DNA of 11,430 nt from the NCBI GenBank assembly GCA_008974855.1, contig BFAR01000038.1, positions 1 through 11,430 of the forward strand, read 5' to 3'. A program made the translations under genes and the position numbers. Below the pieces are notes generated by a model. The model saw nothing but the letters and a program-made list of their open reading frames with translations, was not told the origin of the DNA and did no database searches. Positions 1-7,300 of this stretch are shown one piece after another. This DNA is from an archaeon MnTg01. GTDB taxonomy: Archaea; Thermoproteota; Nitrososphaeria; Nitrososphaerales; Nitrosopumilaceae. Every line of letters begins with the position of its first letter. Positions within the stretch are counted from its first letter, which is position 1.

Positions 1-2
1 CA

Positions 3-131
3 GAATCTACTCCAGAACCAACACCAGAATCTACTCCAGAACCAACACCAGAATCTACTCCAGAACCAACACCAGAATCTACTCCAGAACCAACACCAGA
101 ATCTACTCCAGAACCAACACCAGAATCTACA
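3..131 (+). repeat. Perfect 24-bp tandem repeat coding PESTPEPT units
   Basis: GAATCT recurs at 3, 27, 51, 75, 99 and 123, exactly 24 bp apart. The first five units are identical at every base, and the sixth breaks off after about 8 bases. The array runs off the left edge, so its true copy number is unknown. The unit is a multiple of three, so gain or loss of copies keeps the Alba frame. Perfect identity at silent positions points to recent expansion by slippage or unequal exchange rather than old selection on protein sequence alone. Confidence 0.97.
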
Positions 132-458
132 AAAATTCAAGAATCTCAAATAGAAACATCAGAAACAAATGATGATAACAAAGAACGAATTAGAGATGTA
201 ATCTTTGTTGGTACAAAACCAATTATGGTTTATGTTACAGCTACACTAACTCAGCTTTCAAACCAGAACACAGTTACAATTAAAGCTAGAGGAAAAAGAA
301 TTACTCAAGCAGTTGATGTTTCTCAAATGATTGTAAAACGAATGGACTCAGTTGGTTACGTAATTAGCGATGTTAGAATTGCATCTGATTCATTAACCTC
401 TCAAGACGGAAGACAACGTAATGTTTCAACAATAGAAATTGATGTCACAAAACCCTAG
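3..458 (+). CDS. alba: Alba-family chromatin protein with a Pro/Glu/Ser/Thr repeat extension (5' end outside window)
   Basis: The frame is open from the window edge, so the start codon is not visible; 151 residues are seen. The last about 87 residues (from base 195) form a complete Alba domain, the small archaeal nucleoid protein that binds DNA and RNA as a dimer. Family landmarks are FVGTKPIMVYV at the start, the TIKARGKRI strand, and the SQDGRQRNVSTIEI end. The loop lysine pair of Sulfolobus Alba (Lys16-Lys17, the first being the acetylation site) is Thr-Lys here. Before the domain lie five perfect PESTPEPT units, then a polar acidic linker (bases 123-194). Most Alba proteins are about 90 residues with no such tail, so this is an extended paralogue. 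The small gene at 442-678 starts inside its 3' end. The family call is secure; the role of the tail is unknown. Confidence 0.93.
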   Translation, partial: ESTPEPTPESTPEPTPESTPEPTPESTPEPTPESTPEPTPESTKIQESQIETSETNDDNKERIRDVIFVGTKPIMVYVTATLTQLSNQNTVTIKARGKRITQAVDVSQMIVKRMDSVGYVISDVRIASDSLTSQDGRQRNVSTIEIDVTKP

Positions 459-678
459 AAAATATATTATTTTTGGAATCATAGGAATTTTTATTATCAT
501 CATAATTATTAGCACTGGAGAATTGAATTCATGTGGTATTCAACACGTTACATTAGTGAACGATATCAAAATATTAGAACAAAATAGTGATCCAGAATTT
601 TGTGAAAACACAGTAAATAAAATATTGGAATTTAATGAACAATGTGAACCCTATATTGAAATTTTAGACTGCGGTTAA
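442..678 (+). CDS. Small membrane-anchored extracytoplasmic protein with four cysteines, unknown function
   Basis: A 78-residue protein that I do not recognise. It has a short basic start (N5-P-R-K), one strongly hydrophobic helix rich in Ile at about residues 9-24, then a polar mostly acidic domain with Cys31, Cys54, Cys68 and Cys77. This is the pattern of a signal anchor with an outside domain, and an even number of cysteines could make two disulfides. ATG at 442 is chosen over the TTG one codon upstream. The first 17 bp overlap the alba coding end in another frame, so the two are probably co-transcribed and perhaps translationally coupled. The stop TAA shares the palindrome TTAA (675-678) with the stop of the convergent LysE-type gene. 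It is real by position and composition, but could be lineage-restricted. Confidence 0.6.
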   Translation: MSQNPRKYIIFGIIGIFIIIIIISTGELNSCGIQHVTLVNDIKILEQNSDPEFCENTVNKILEFNEQCEPYIEILDCG

Positions 679-1295
679 ACAAATGCATCAATTAGGAATG
701 TAATTCCAAAGTATACTAAAACCACGCTCAATCCAACTACTAACACTTTGAAGTTTCTATTCGATAAAATTTTTGAAATCCTTGATGAAACTAACGCGGT
801 AGATGTAAGCCAAACATAATCCATCCAAATATGTAACAAAAACATTATCAAAATCCCCCAAAATGACCAGAAAATTAACGAGTCTGATATCAACTTCAAG
901 CCAATAGTCAACCACCAAATAATGAAAAATGGATTAAATGCACTAAGAAGTATCCCTGCAAGAAAAGGTCCATGCTTTGGTCCATTAATTGGTTCTACAC
1001 TATTTTTAAAAATCTGTTTTAACTGAATTCCCGCAAAAACAAAAAGTCCTGCTGCTCCAATTATTGCAATGTATGTTCTAAATTCTGGAATAGCTTCTAA
1101 TGAAAAAGCTCCTAATCCTAGCAATATCACTAAAGGGAATTCTACGAGAGTATGCCCATACGCCATTTTTAGACCTGCTTTTGCTCCGCCCTTAAGACCG
1201 TAGAAAATATTGGCAGTAAATAATGGACCAGGAGACAAAACTCCTGAGGCCGAAATCACAATTACAACTATAGCAAATCCTAGTAATTGTTCCAT
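675..1295 (-). CDS. LysE/RhtB-family amino-acid exporter-like membrane protein
   Basis: The protein has 206 residues with about six hydrophobic segments, the usual size for LysE-type translocators. Near the N-terminus SPGP (21-24) is followed by a glycine-rich GLKGGAKAGLKMAYGH stretch, the family's first-loop signature. A second motif, FNPFF (120-124), matches the Asn-Pro of the second half. The family exports amino acids or related small molecules by proton exchange; substrate cannot be read from sequence. It is the last gene of a probable dys-PAC2-LysE operon, only 12 bp after the PAC2 stop, and its own stop overlaps the stop of the convergent small gene. No Shine-Dalgarno-like sequence is evident in the 12-bp gap. 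Confidence 0.85.
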   Translation of the reverse strand: MEQLLGFAIVVIVISASGVLSPGPLFTANIFYGLKGGAKAGLKMAYGHTLVEFPLVILLGLGAFSLEAIPEFRTYIAIIGAAGLFVFAGIQLKQIFKNSVEPINGPKHGPFLAGILLSAFNPFFIIWWLTIGLKLISDSLIFWSFWGILIMFLLHIWMDYVWLTSTALVSSRISKILSNRNFKVLVVGLSVVLVYFGITFLIDAFV

Positions 1296-1307
1296 GTTGA
1301 TGATTGA

Positions 1308-2027
1308 TTATCTATACATGGAATCTCTAAGATGTCTTGCTTCTTGTTCTGTTTCTTTGATATCTTTTTCCGCGGTTTCTGCATCTTTTAGTAAAGATTC
1401 AATATTACAAGAAACCCCCGGAACAAGCTTCGCCATTGCCATACAAAGATCAACACTTGCTTTAAAGTCAGGTCCTGTATCTTTTGCATTAAACAAAATT
1501 ACTACTACATCTTGTTTGTTTAACATTCCTTCATTTAACAAAGCTCCTGGAATTCCTGGAATAGTTCCATGTTGTAAAACTGAAAACCCAGCTTTTTTTA
1601 GCTTAGCTTTGGCAGAATCTGTACTGCCTGCTGCAACTTCTTTCTTTTCTTCTTTAGAAGTTTTTATTGCAACACTACTTACTACAAGAGAAAGTTTGTG
1701 TTGTTTAGCCCAATCTAACATTTGTCGTGCCATAGTTCTGTGTAATGATTCATGCAAAGTTAGATAAGAGGAAAAAACTGCAACTTTTAGATCTTCATTT
1801 ACAAAAATCCTTGTAGGATAATTCGGAACACTGTCTTTAATTATGCTAACTGGAGGAAACATATCTGAATCTATAATCCCTCCTAATTCAAATTGAGAAG
1901 TATGAATCAAAGATTCTGTTGCGATGGCACTAGTAAAGCCAATTGATGGAAATCCATCAACAAGAAACCCCCCTTCTATATTGATAGGTATGATTTCTTT
2001 AATTCTAATACTATGAGGTTCAGCCAT
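1308..2027 (-). CDS. PAC2-family proteasome assembly chaperone with C-terminal HbYX motif
   Basis: A 239-residue PAC2-domain protein, homologous to archaeal PbaA/PbaB and eukaryotic PAC1/PAC2 chaperones that help build the 20S core. The N-terminal part shows VDGFPSIGFTSAIATESLI (about 23-41), typical of the fold, and the centre holds the QHGTIPGIPGALLNEG loop (about 152-167). Residues about 215-235 are charged and helical. The protein ends in Met-Tyr-Arg, which fits the hydrophobic-Tyr-X (HbYX) tail used by proteasome activators and by PbaA to dock in pockets of the alpha ring. This makes a direct proteasome role more likely than for PAC2 paralogues without the tail. It lies 41 bp after dys; a weak TATA-like AATAAAAC (about 2056-2063, minus) might give it its own promoter. 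Confidence 0.88.
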   Translation of the reverse strand: MAEPHSIRIKEIIPINIEGGFLVDGFPSIGFTSAIATESLIHTSQFELGGIIDSDMFPPVSIIKDSVPNYPTRIFVNEDLKVAVFSSYLTLHESLHRTMARQMLDWAKQHKLSLVVSSVAIKTSKEEKKEVAAGSTDSAKAKLKKAGFSVLQHGTIPGIPGALLNEGMLNKQDVVVILFNAKDTGPDFKASVDLCMAMAKLVPGVSCNIESLLKDAETAEKDIKETEQEARHLRDSMYR

Positions 2028-2068
2028 ATCATATGTTCTTGTAAGAGCTTAATAGTTTTATTCTAAAT

Positions 2069-3010
2069 TCAGTGTTTGATTTTTCTAAGCAAGGCAGAGT
2101 ACAAAAATGGAACTATGGTAGTCATTTCTGCATGGATGGTTGTTTGTTTTGCATTTTTTGTAACCTTCCCCCACGAAATAGCTTCTCTTACAAGAGCGCC
2201 ACTTAGACTTCCATCAAACTCTTGTGCAGTTGTTATATAGACAGCATAATCCATACCTTCTCGATATTGGTTCCACCACAAAGTATGATGTTTTGAAATT
2301 CCCCCTCCTAGCATTAAAGCACCTGATTTTTTTGCTTTGAAAATTAAACCAGAAAGAATCTCTGAATCTGATATTACATTTAATTTAAAATCAGGATGTT
2401 TTTGAGTGAAGAACCATACTTGACTTCCAACTGCTCCATCTACTATTCCTGGAACAATTACTGGAATCTTATTTTTGTATGCCCAATAAAGAAATGAATT
2501 CTTTCCCATATGTTTACCAATAATTTTTGTTAAATCTGCTGTAGAAATTTCTCTTTTACCTTCTTTGTATGCTTCTTCTAAAAAAGATTGTATTTTTTTC
2601 TCTATTAATGGCCCATAACTTTCCATCGGAACTAAAACATTTCCCAATCGGTGCATGTTCTGTTTTGTAAGCTCTCTATCATCAATTGTAAATGAGCCCT
2701 CTTTGTAATTGGAATAATATCTTGCAATATCATGATCCAACGCACCACACGTTGTAATCACTACATCAAACCAATTGTTTTTAATCATATCTTTGATTAC
2801 TCCACGTAATCCAGTTGATACAACTGCAGCAACAAATGAAAGAAATCTTAAACATTTTTTGTCAGAAATCATATTAGTTAAAATATCTAATCCTTCTGCA
2901 AGGTTTTTTGATTCAAATCCTCCAGATTGCTGTAGTTGCTGAAAAATATTTTCAATATCTGTATCTTTTGTAATAGCGATATCTTTGACTGGCCTTCCTG
3001 GTTTAATCAT
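2069..3010 (-). CDS. dys: Deoxyhypusine synthase
   Basis: The 313-residue enzyme transfers the aminobutyl group of spermidine to one lysine of translation factor aIF5A, using NAD. The C-terminal signature is unmistakable: GGGISKHH (235-242) contains the lysine (Lys240) that forms the covalent enamine intermediate, followed by DYAVYITTAQEFDGSLSGA and EAISWGK. Earlier parts match the NAD- and spermidine-binding domain (TTCGALDHDI at 86-95, PVIVPGIVDGAVGS at 183-196). Length is normal. ATG at 3010 is supported by a TATA-like box centred about 26 bp upstream, giving a leaderless message. It heads the operon with the PAC2 chaperone and LysE-type gene, and diverges from ino1. No gene for a hydroxylase is seen, as expected in archaea. 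Confidence 0.97.
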   Translation of the reverse strand: MIKPGRPVKDIAITKDTDIENIFQQLQQSGGFESKNLAEGLDILTNMISDKKCLRFLSFVAAVVSTGLRGVIKDMIKNNWFDVVITTCGALDHDIARYYSNYKEGSFTIDDRELTKQNMHRLGNVLVPMESYGPLIEKKIQSFLEEAYKEGKREISTADLTKIIGKHMGKNSFLYWAYKNKIPVIVPGIVDGAVGSQVWFFTQKHPDFKLNVISDSEILSGLIFKAKKSGALMLGGGISKHHTLWWNQYREGMDYAVYITTAQEFDGSLSGALVREAISWGKVTKNAKQTTIHAEMTTIVPFLYSALLRKIKH

Positions 3011-3031
3011 ATCATGAAAACAAAAATTGGG

Positions 3032-3039
3032 TTATAAAA
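3032..3039 (-). promoter_or_regulatory. TATA-like box of dys (leaderless promoter)
   Basis: Read on the minus strand this is TTTTATAA, centred about 26 bp before the dys ATG. That is the usual archaeal TATA-to-start-site distance, so transcription would begin at or next to the start codon. This is inference from spacing; no transcript data are available. Confidence 0.6.
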
Positions 3040-3092
3040 TTCTGCCTTAAAAAATCTGTAATGAGGTAATTGAATCACATTTACGTAGGAAA

Positions 3093-3100
3093 CTTTAAAA
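3093..3100 (+). promoter_or_regulatory. TATA-like box of ino1 (leaderless promoter)
   Basis: CTTTAAAA is centred about 28 bp before the ATG at 3125, so the message should be leaderless or nearly so. This favours the ATG over the TTG codon just before it. The dys box lies about 60 bp away on the other strand, so the 114-bp gap holds two back-to-back promoters. Confidence 0.6.
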
Positions 3101-3113
3101 CAAGTTCAAAACG

Positions 3114-3125
3114 TCAAAATTTTGA
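3114..3125. promoter_or_regulatory. 12-bp perfect palindrome at the ino1 start
   Basis: TCAAAATTTTGA is perfectly self-complementary and ends on the A of the ino1 ATG, where transcription is predicted to start. A repressor bound there would block initiation. It is made of A/T tracts in an AT-rich genome, so chance is a serious alternative. Confidence 0.25.
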
Positions 3126-4216
3126 TGGGCGATAAAATTAAGGTAGGACTAGTTGGAATTGGAAATTGTTTTTCAGGATTAATTCAAGGAATAGAATACT
3201 ATGCTCAAAACCCTTCTCAAGAAGTTATTGGGATTATCCACGAAAAGATTGGAGATTTTTCAGTTCATGATATAGACTTTGTTGTAGGATTTGATGTTGG
3301 TGCAAATAAAATTGGCAAGCCAATCAACGAGGCAATTTATGAATCACCAAACATGGTTGATTGGATTCCTAAAGACAAAATGCCAAAAACTTCAGCTAAG
3401 GTCTATGAAGGCCCTGCTCTTGATGGTGTAGGAATCTGGGTCGAAAATAAAATTAATCCAATTAAAAGTACTAAAACTGATGAACAACTTGCAGGTGAAA
3501 TCAAAAATGTAATAAAAGAAACTGGGGTAGAAATTATTGTATCTTATCTTCCTGTTGGTTCAGAAAAAGTCACTCACTTTTGGGCACAAATGTGTCTTGA
3601 TACTAACTGTGCATTTGTAAATTGTATTCCTTCTTTTATTGCATCAAATGATGAATGGGGTAAGAAATTTACTGAAAAAAATCTCCCGTTAGTTGGAGAT
3701 GATATCAAAGGTCAAGTTGGTGCTACAATTGTACATAGAACACTTGTTCGTTTATGTGATGATCGTGGAACAAAAATCGAAAGAACTTATCAAATTAATG
3801 TCGGTGGAAACACAGATTTTTTGAATATGAAAGAACAAGATCGTTTAGTAAGTAAACGAATTTCTAAAACAGAAAGCGTGCAAAGCCAATTATCAGAAAG
3901 ATTAGACGATGATCAAATCTATGTTGGTCCATCTGACTTTATTCCATTTTTAGGAAATACAAAACTAATGTTTATGAGAATTGAAGGAAGACAATGGGCA
4001 AATATTCCTTACAACATGGAGGTAAGACTAGAAGTTGATGATAAAGCAAATTCTGCAGGAATAGTCATTGACGCATTACGTTTAGCAAAACTTGCACTAG
4101 ATAGAGGTATTGGAGGACCTGTGATTCCTGCATGTGCCTATTTAATGAAACACCCTCCAAAACAAATGCGTGACTCTGATGCTAAAAACGAAATAGAAGA
4201 ATTCATTAAATCTTAA
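3125..4216 (+). CDS. ino1: Inositol-1-phosphate synthase (archaeal type)
   Basis: A 363-residue NAD-dependent enzyme that converts glucose-6-phosphate to 1L-myo-inositol 1-phosphate, the head-group precursor of archaeal inositol phospholipids. The N-terminal Rossmann motif is VGIGNC (10-15) followed by SGLIQGIEYY. The family core is INVGGNTDFLNM (224-235) with the following KRISKTESVQS. The lysine-rich C-terminal part has LALDRGIGGPVIPA (from about 323) and YLMKHPP. Length is that of the short prokaryotic form, not the about 500-residue eukaryotic form. ATG at 3125 is preferred over TTG at 3122 because of promoter spacing. It is probably transcribed alone: a 156-bp gap with a run of five T and a hairpin separates it from smc. 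Confidence 0.95.
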   Translation: MGDKIKVGLVGIGNCFSGLIQGIEYYAQNPSQEVIGIIHEKIGDFSVHDIDFVVGFDVGANKIGKPINEAIYESPNMVDWIPKDKMPKTSAKVYEGPALDGVGIWVENKINPIKSTKTDEQLAGEIKNVIKETGVEIIVSYLPVGSEKVTHFWAQMCLDTNCAFVNCIPSFIASNDEWGKKFTEKNLPLVGDDIKGQVGATIVHRTLVRLCDDRGTKIERTYQINVGGNTDFLNMKEQDRLVSKRISKTESVQSQLSERLDDDQIYVGPSDFIPFLGNTKLMFMRIEGRQWANIPYNMEVRLEVDDKANSAGIVIDALRLAKLALDRGIGGPVIPACAYLMKHPPKQMRDSDAKNEIEEFIKS

Positions 4217-4243
4217 AGTTTTTGATAAATCCCAAAGAAGCAG

Positions 4244-4276
4244 CATGCCTAAATTTGATAATTATACATAGGCGTG
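4244..4276 (+). other. Hairpin in the ino1-smc gap
   Basis: CATGCCTA (4244-4251) can pair with TAGGCGTG (4269-4276) over eight positions with one G-U pair, leaving a 17-nt loop. It stands 27 bp after the ino1 stop, in a gap that also has TTTGATAA twice (4221-4228 and 4254-4261) and CTGA twice (4284, 4292). It may be part of the ino1 3' end or a small RNA. No T-run follows directly, so it is not a classic terminator. Confidence 0.3.
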
Positions 4277-4310
4277 AATATCCCTGACTAACTGAAATTA
4301 CAATTATTCT

Positions 4311-4353
4311 AGTTTATAGTCAACTAAACTTGTTCGTATTCGATTATTCGAAC
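4311..4353 (+). promoter_or_regulatory. Putative smc promoter region with two inverted repeats
   Basis: AGTTTA (4311-4316) and TAAACT (4325-4330) form a perfect inverted repeat that contains the best TATA-like string in the gap, TTTATA (4313-4318). If used, transcription would start near 4342 with a leader of about 30 nt. A second inverted repeat, GTTCG (4332-4336) and CGAAC (4349-4353), would surround that start. The arms are short, so operator roles are only suggestions. Confidence 0.3.
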
Positions 4354-4372
4354 GGTTTGAAAAATTCTCATA

Positions 4373-7300
4373 TTGGTATTTATCAAAAAAGTAGAAATGT
4401 TTGGTTTCAAATCATTTGGATTTAAAAATACGAGCGTAGATTTTCAACCAGGACTTATTTCAATTTCTGGCCCAAACGGTTCAGGTAAAAGCAATATTTT
4501 AGACGCAATAATTTTTGCACTTGGAGAAAATCGACCAAAAACAATGCGAGTTGATAAGCTGCGTTCCTTAATTCATGATATTGAAGGTGAACGTCGCGGA
4601 CCAAAAATGACAAGGGTTAGTGTCCATTTTGATAATTCTGATAGAAAGATCCCTGTAGATACTGACTCTATCACAATAACAAGAGAAATGGATGATAAAG
4701 GAGAAAATATCTATTATCTTGATAAAAAAAAGACACATAGATCTCATATTTTAGATCTATTAAATATGGCAAATGCTGGCTTGAACCAACTAAATAATAT
4801 TCAACAAGGAACCGTTACAAGAATTTCAGAATTTACATCAGAAGAAAAAAGACAATCCCTTGAAGACATTATTGGTCTATCCTATTTTGATGAGAAAAAA
4901 AGTGAATCCGTAAAACAACTAGATGAGTCTGATAGAAGATTAGAAATTGCTTTAGCAAAAATGGGTGAAATCAAAAAGAGAATAGATGAGCTAGAGGAGG
5001 AACGAAATCAGCAACTCAGAAATGACTTACTAACTAAGGAAACAAACAGATTCCATGCAATAGAGTCTGCAAATAAACTCAAAAATCTCAAAGTAACAAA
5101 ACTCTCAAAAGAGCGTAATTTACACGCCTTGACCTCTGAAATCAAAAAATTCGATGAAGAACGAGATGTTTTTCGAAAAGAAATCCACGAGTTAGAATCT
5201 CAAAAAAAGAAATTCATGGATGAAGTCAATACGTACAATCATGCCAAGGCAACAATAGATTCAGAACTTTCAGAATCAATTCACAAATCAGAACATGAAA
5301 AAAGTGAAATTAACACTTCAAAGAAAAGATTAGAACATATTGAATCAAGATTTCCTGAAATTAAATTAAATTTAGAAAAGCTACATGAAGAACGTAGTTC
5401 TCTTGAATCTACTATTGATCTAATGCGTGCATCAATACAGCAAACAAATGATGAAAGAAAAATAATTAATGATGAAGTAAGATTTATTGATTCTGAATTA
5501 AATAAAGTTAGAAGAGAGCAATCAGATATTACTATAAAAAAACTTGAATTTGATCATAAAATTAAAAATCTTAATAAAAAATTTAATGCTGCAAAATTAA
5601 CATTTTTAAAATTTGAATCTGAAAGAACTGATGTTGAAAATAAAATTAATCATAACACTGTAAAGAATAGTGAATTTAATACTCAATCACAAAATCTAGA
5701 TCGTTTAAAACATAAACTTGAATCAGTTAAAATAAATCACAAAGCAGCAATTGATGAGCTTAGATCAAGAATACACAAATTAAACCTACAACATGAAAAG
5801 ATTTTAAAAGATATTGATGATGTTAGTCAAATTTTAGAAAAAGCTACGCAGAGTACTGTAAGATATGAAACAAAAATTCGTGTCGTTAAAGACGTAATGC
5901 ATGAAGATTACTCAATTTCACAACTTATAGGAGATGCTGATGCACTTGGAATACAAGGCCTAGTTTATGAAAAACTTTCTTGGAATAAAGAATATGAACG
6001 TGCGGCACTAGCTGTTAGCTCAGATTTAATCAAGGCCATTATTGTCAAAGACTTTACTACTCTCCTTCACTTAGCTGACTTTGTTCGCTCTAAAAAATTA
6101 CCAAAATTAAAAATAATTCCACTTGATGCAATTCCAAAATTAACCACATCTGCACCTAAAGACTCAAAAATAATTGGAATGCTCTCTGATTTTGTAAAAT
6201 GTGAAAGTCAATACCAATCCCTCAAAATATTCCTATTTGGTAATACCGTTTTAGTAAAATCTAGGGAAGACGCTGTTAGAATATCAAAGTCTGGATTCAA
6301 GGCAGTTACCTTGGAGGGGGAGTTTTTTGAAGCCAAAGGAAGTTCAGTTATAATTGATTTTAACTCCAAAATTTCCAAATTAACTAAAATTATTACCATG
6401 AGTACATCAGTTGATGGTCTAAATCGTTCAATTAACTTACTACGAAAATATATCCAAAATAAAAAACATAAACAAAAACGAATTGAACACATTATAAAAA
6501 ATTATAATGACCGATTATCCATTTCAGAAACAGGTCATGCTACAACTTCAAATAATTATTCAGATCTAAAAAGCAAAATAATATCTACATATAAGATCAA
6601 TGGACAGCTAACTTCAAGAAACTCTCAATTAACTCGTAGATCAGAATATTTACAAACAGAAATAGCAAAGCAAGAATCTCTAGTCACATCATTGGATGAA
6701 CGAATAAGAATAGTTTCAGAAAATTTTTCAGATCCTAGACAATTAAGAATTGCACACGAATTAATACGGCTAAACGAGAAAAAATCTTCTATAACTACCA
6801 GACAATCAAACATCGTATCTGAATTAAAAGAAAAAGAAGCCGACCATGCAAAGTTTACTGCAAAAGAAATTGCAGAAAAATCTATATCAAAAAATCTTCA
6901 TGAGGAACACGCAATACTTAATCAAGAAAGACATGAACTCGAAGTTAAATTACATACATTGGAAAAAGAATGTATAATAACAAATGATAATTTAGTTAAA
7001 CTTCGAGAAAAAGAACAAGAACTAATCTCTACATCTGGTAATTCAGTTTCACAAGTAAACGAATTTGATTCAAAATTAAATGACCTCCGTGATAATGAAC
7101 ATTCTCTTAACAAAGATGTCAATACACGAGAAAGACAATCTGACACACTTACACGTGATCTAAAAGAAATTACTGAAAATGAATCCCAAATTCAAAAATT
7201 TATTTCAAGCTATGGATATGATGAAACAATTGAAACCTTTGAAGTAGAATCTATTCTCAAAGCACTTTCAGCTGAACAACGCGTATTATCTGAATTAATT

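Noticed and set aside
1..131. Regular repeats resembling a CRISPR array
   Set aside because: The 24-bp units are directly joined with no spacers and are translated in frame with the Alba domain, so this is a coding tandem repeat.
1210..1767. Open 185-codon plus-strand frame
   Set aside because: It lies opposite the PAC2 and LysE-type genes, has no recognisable domain and has the composition of an antisense reading of them.
4221..4295. Possible C/D box guide RNA
   Set aside because: TTTGATAA and CTGA each occur twice, but the order C, D', C', D is not met, the C boxes are poor and no terminal stem is seen.
6208..7146. Several short minus-strand open frames inside smc
   Set aside because: They are shadows of the coiled-coil coding sequence, with no start context or known domain.
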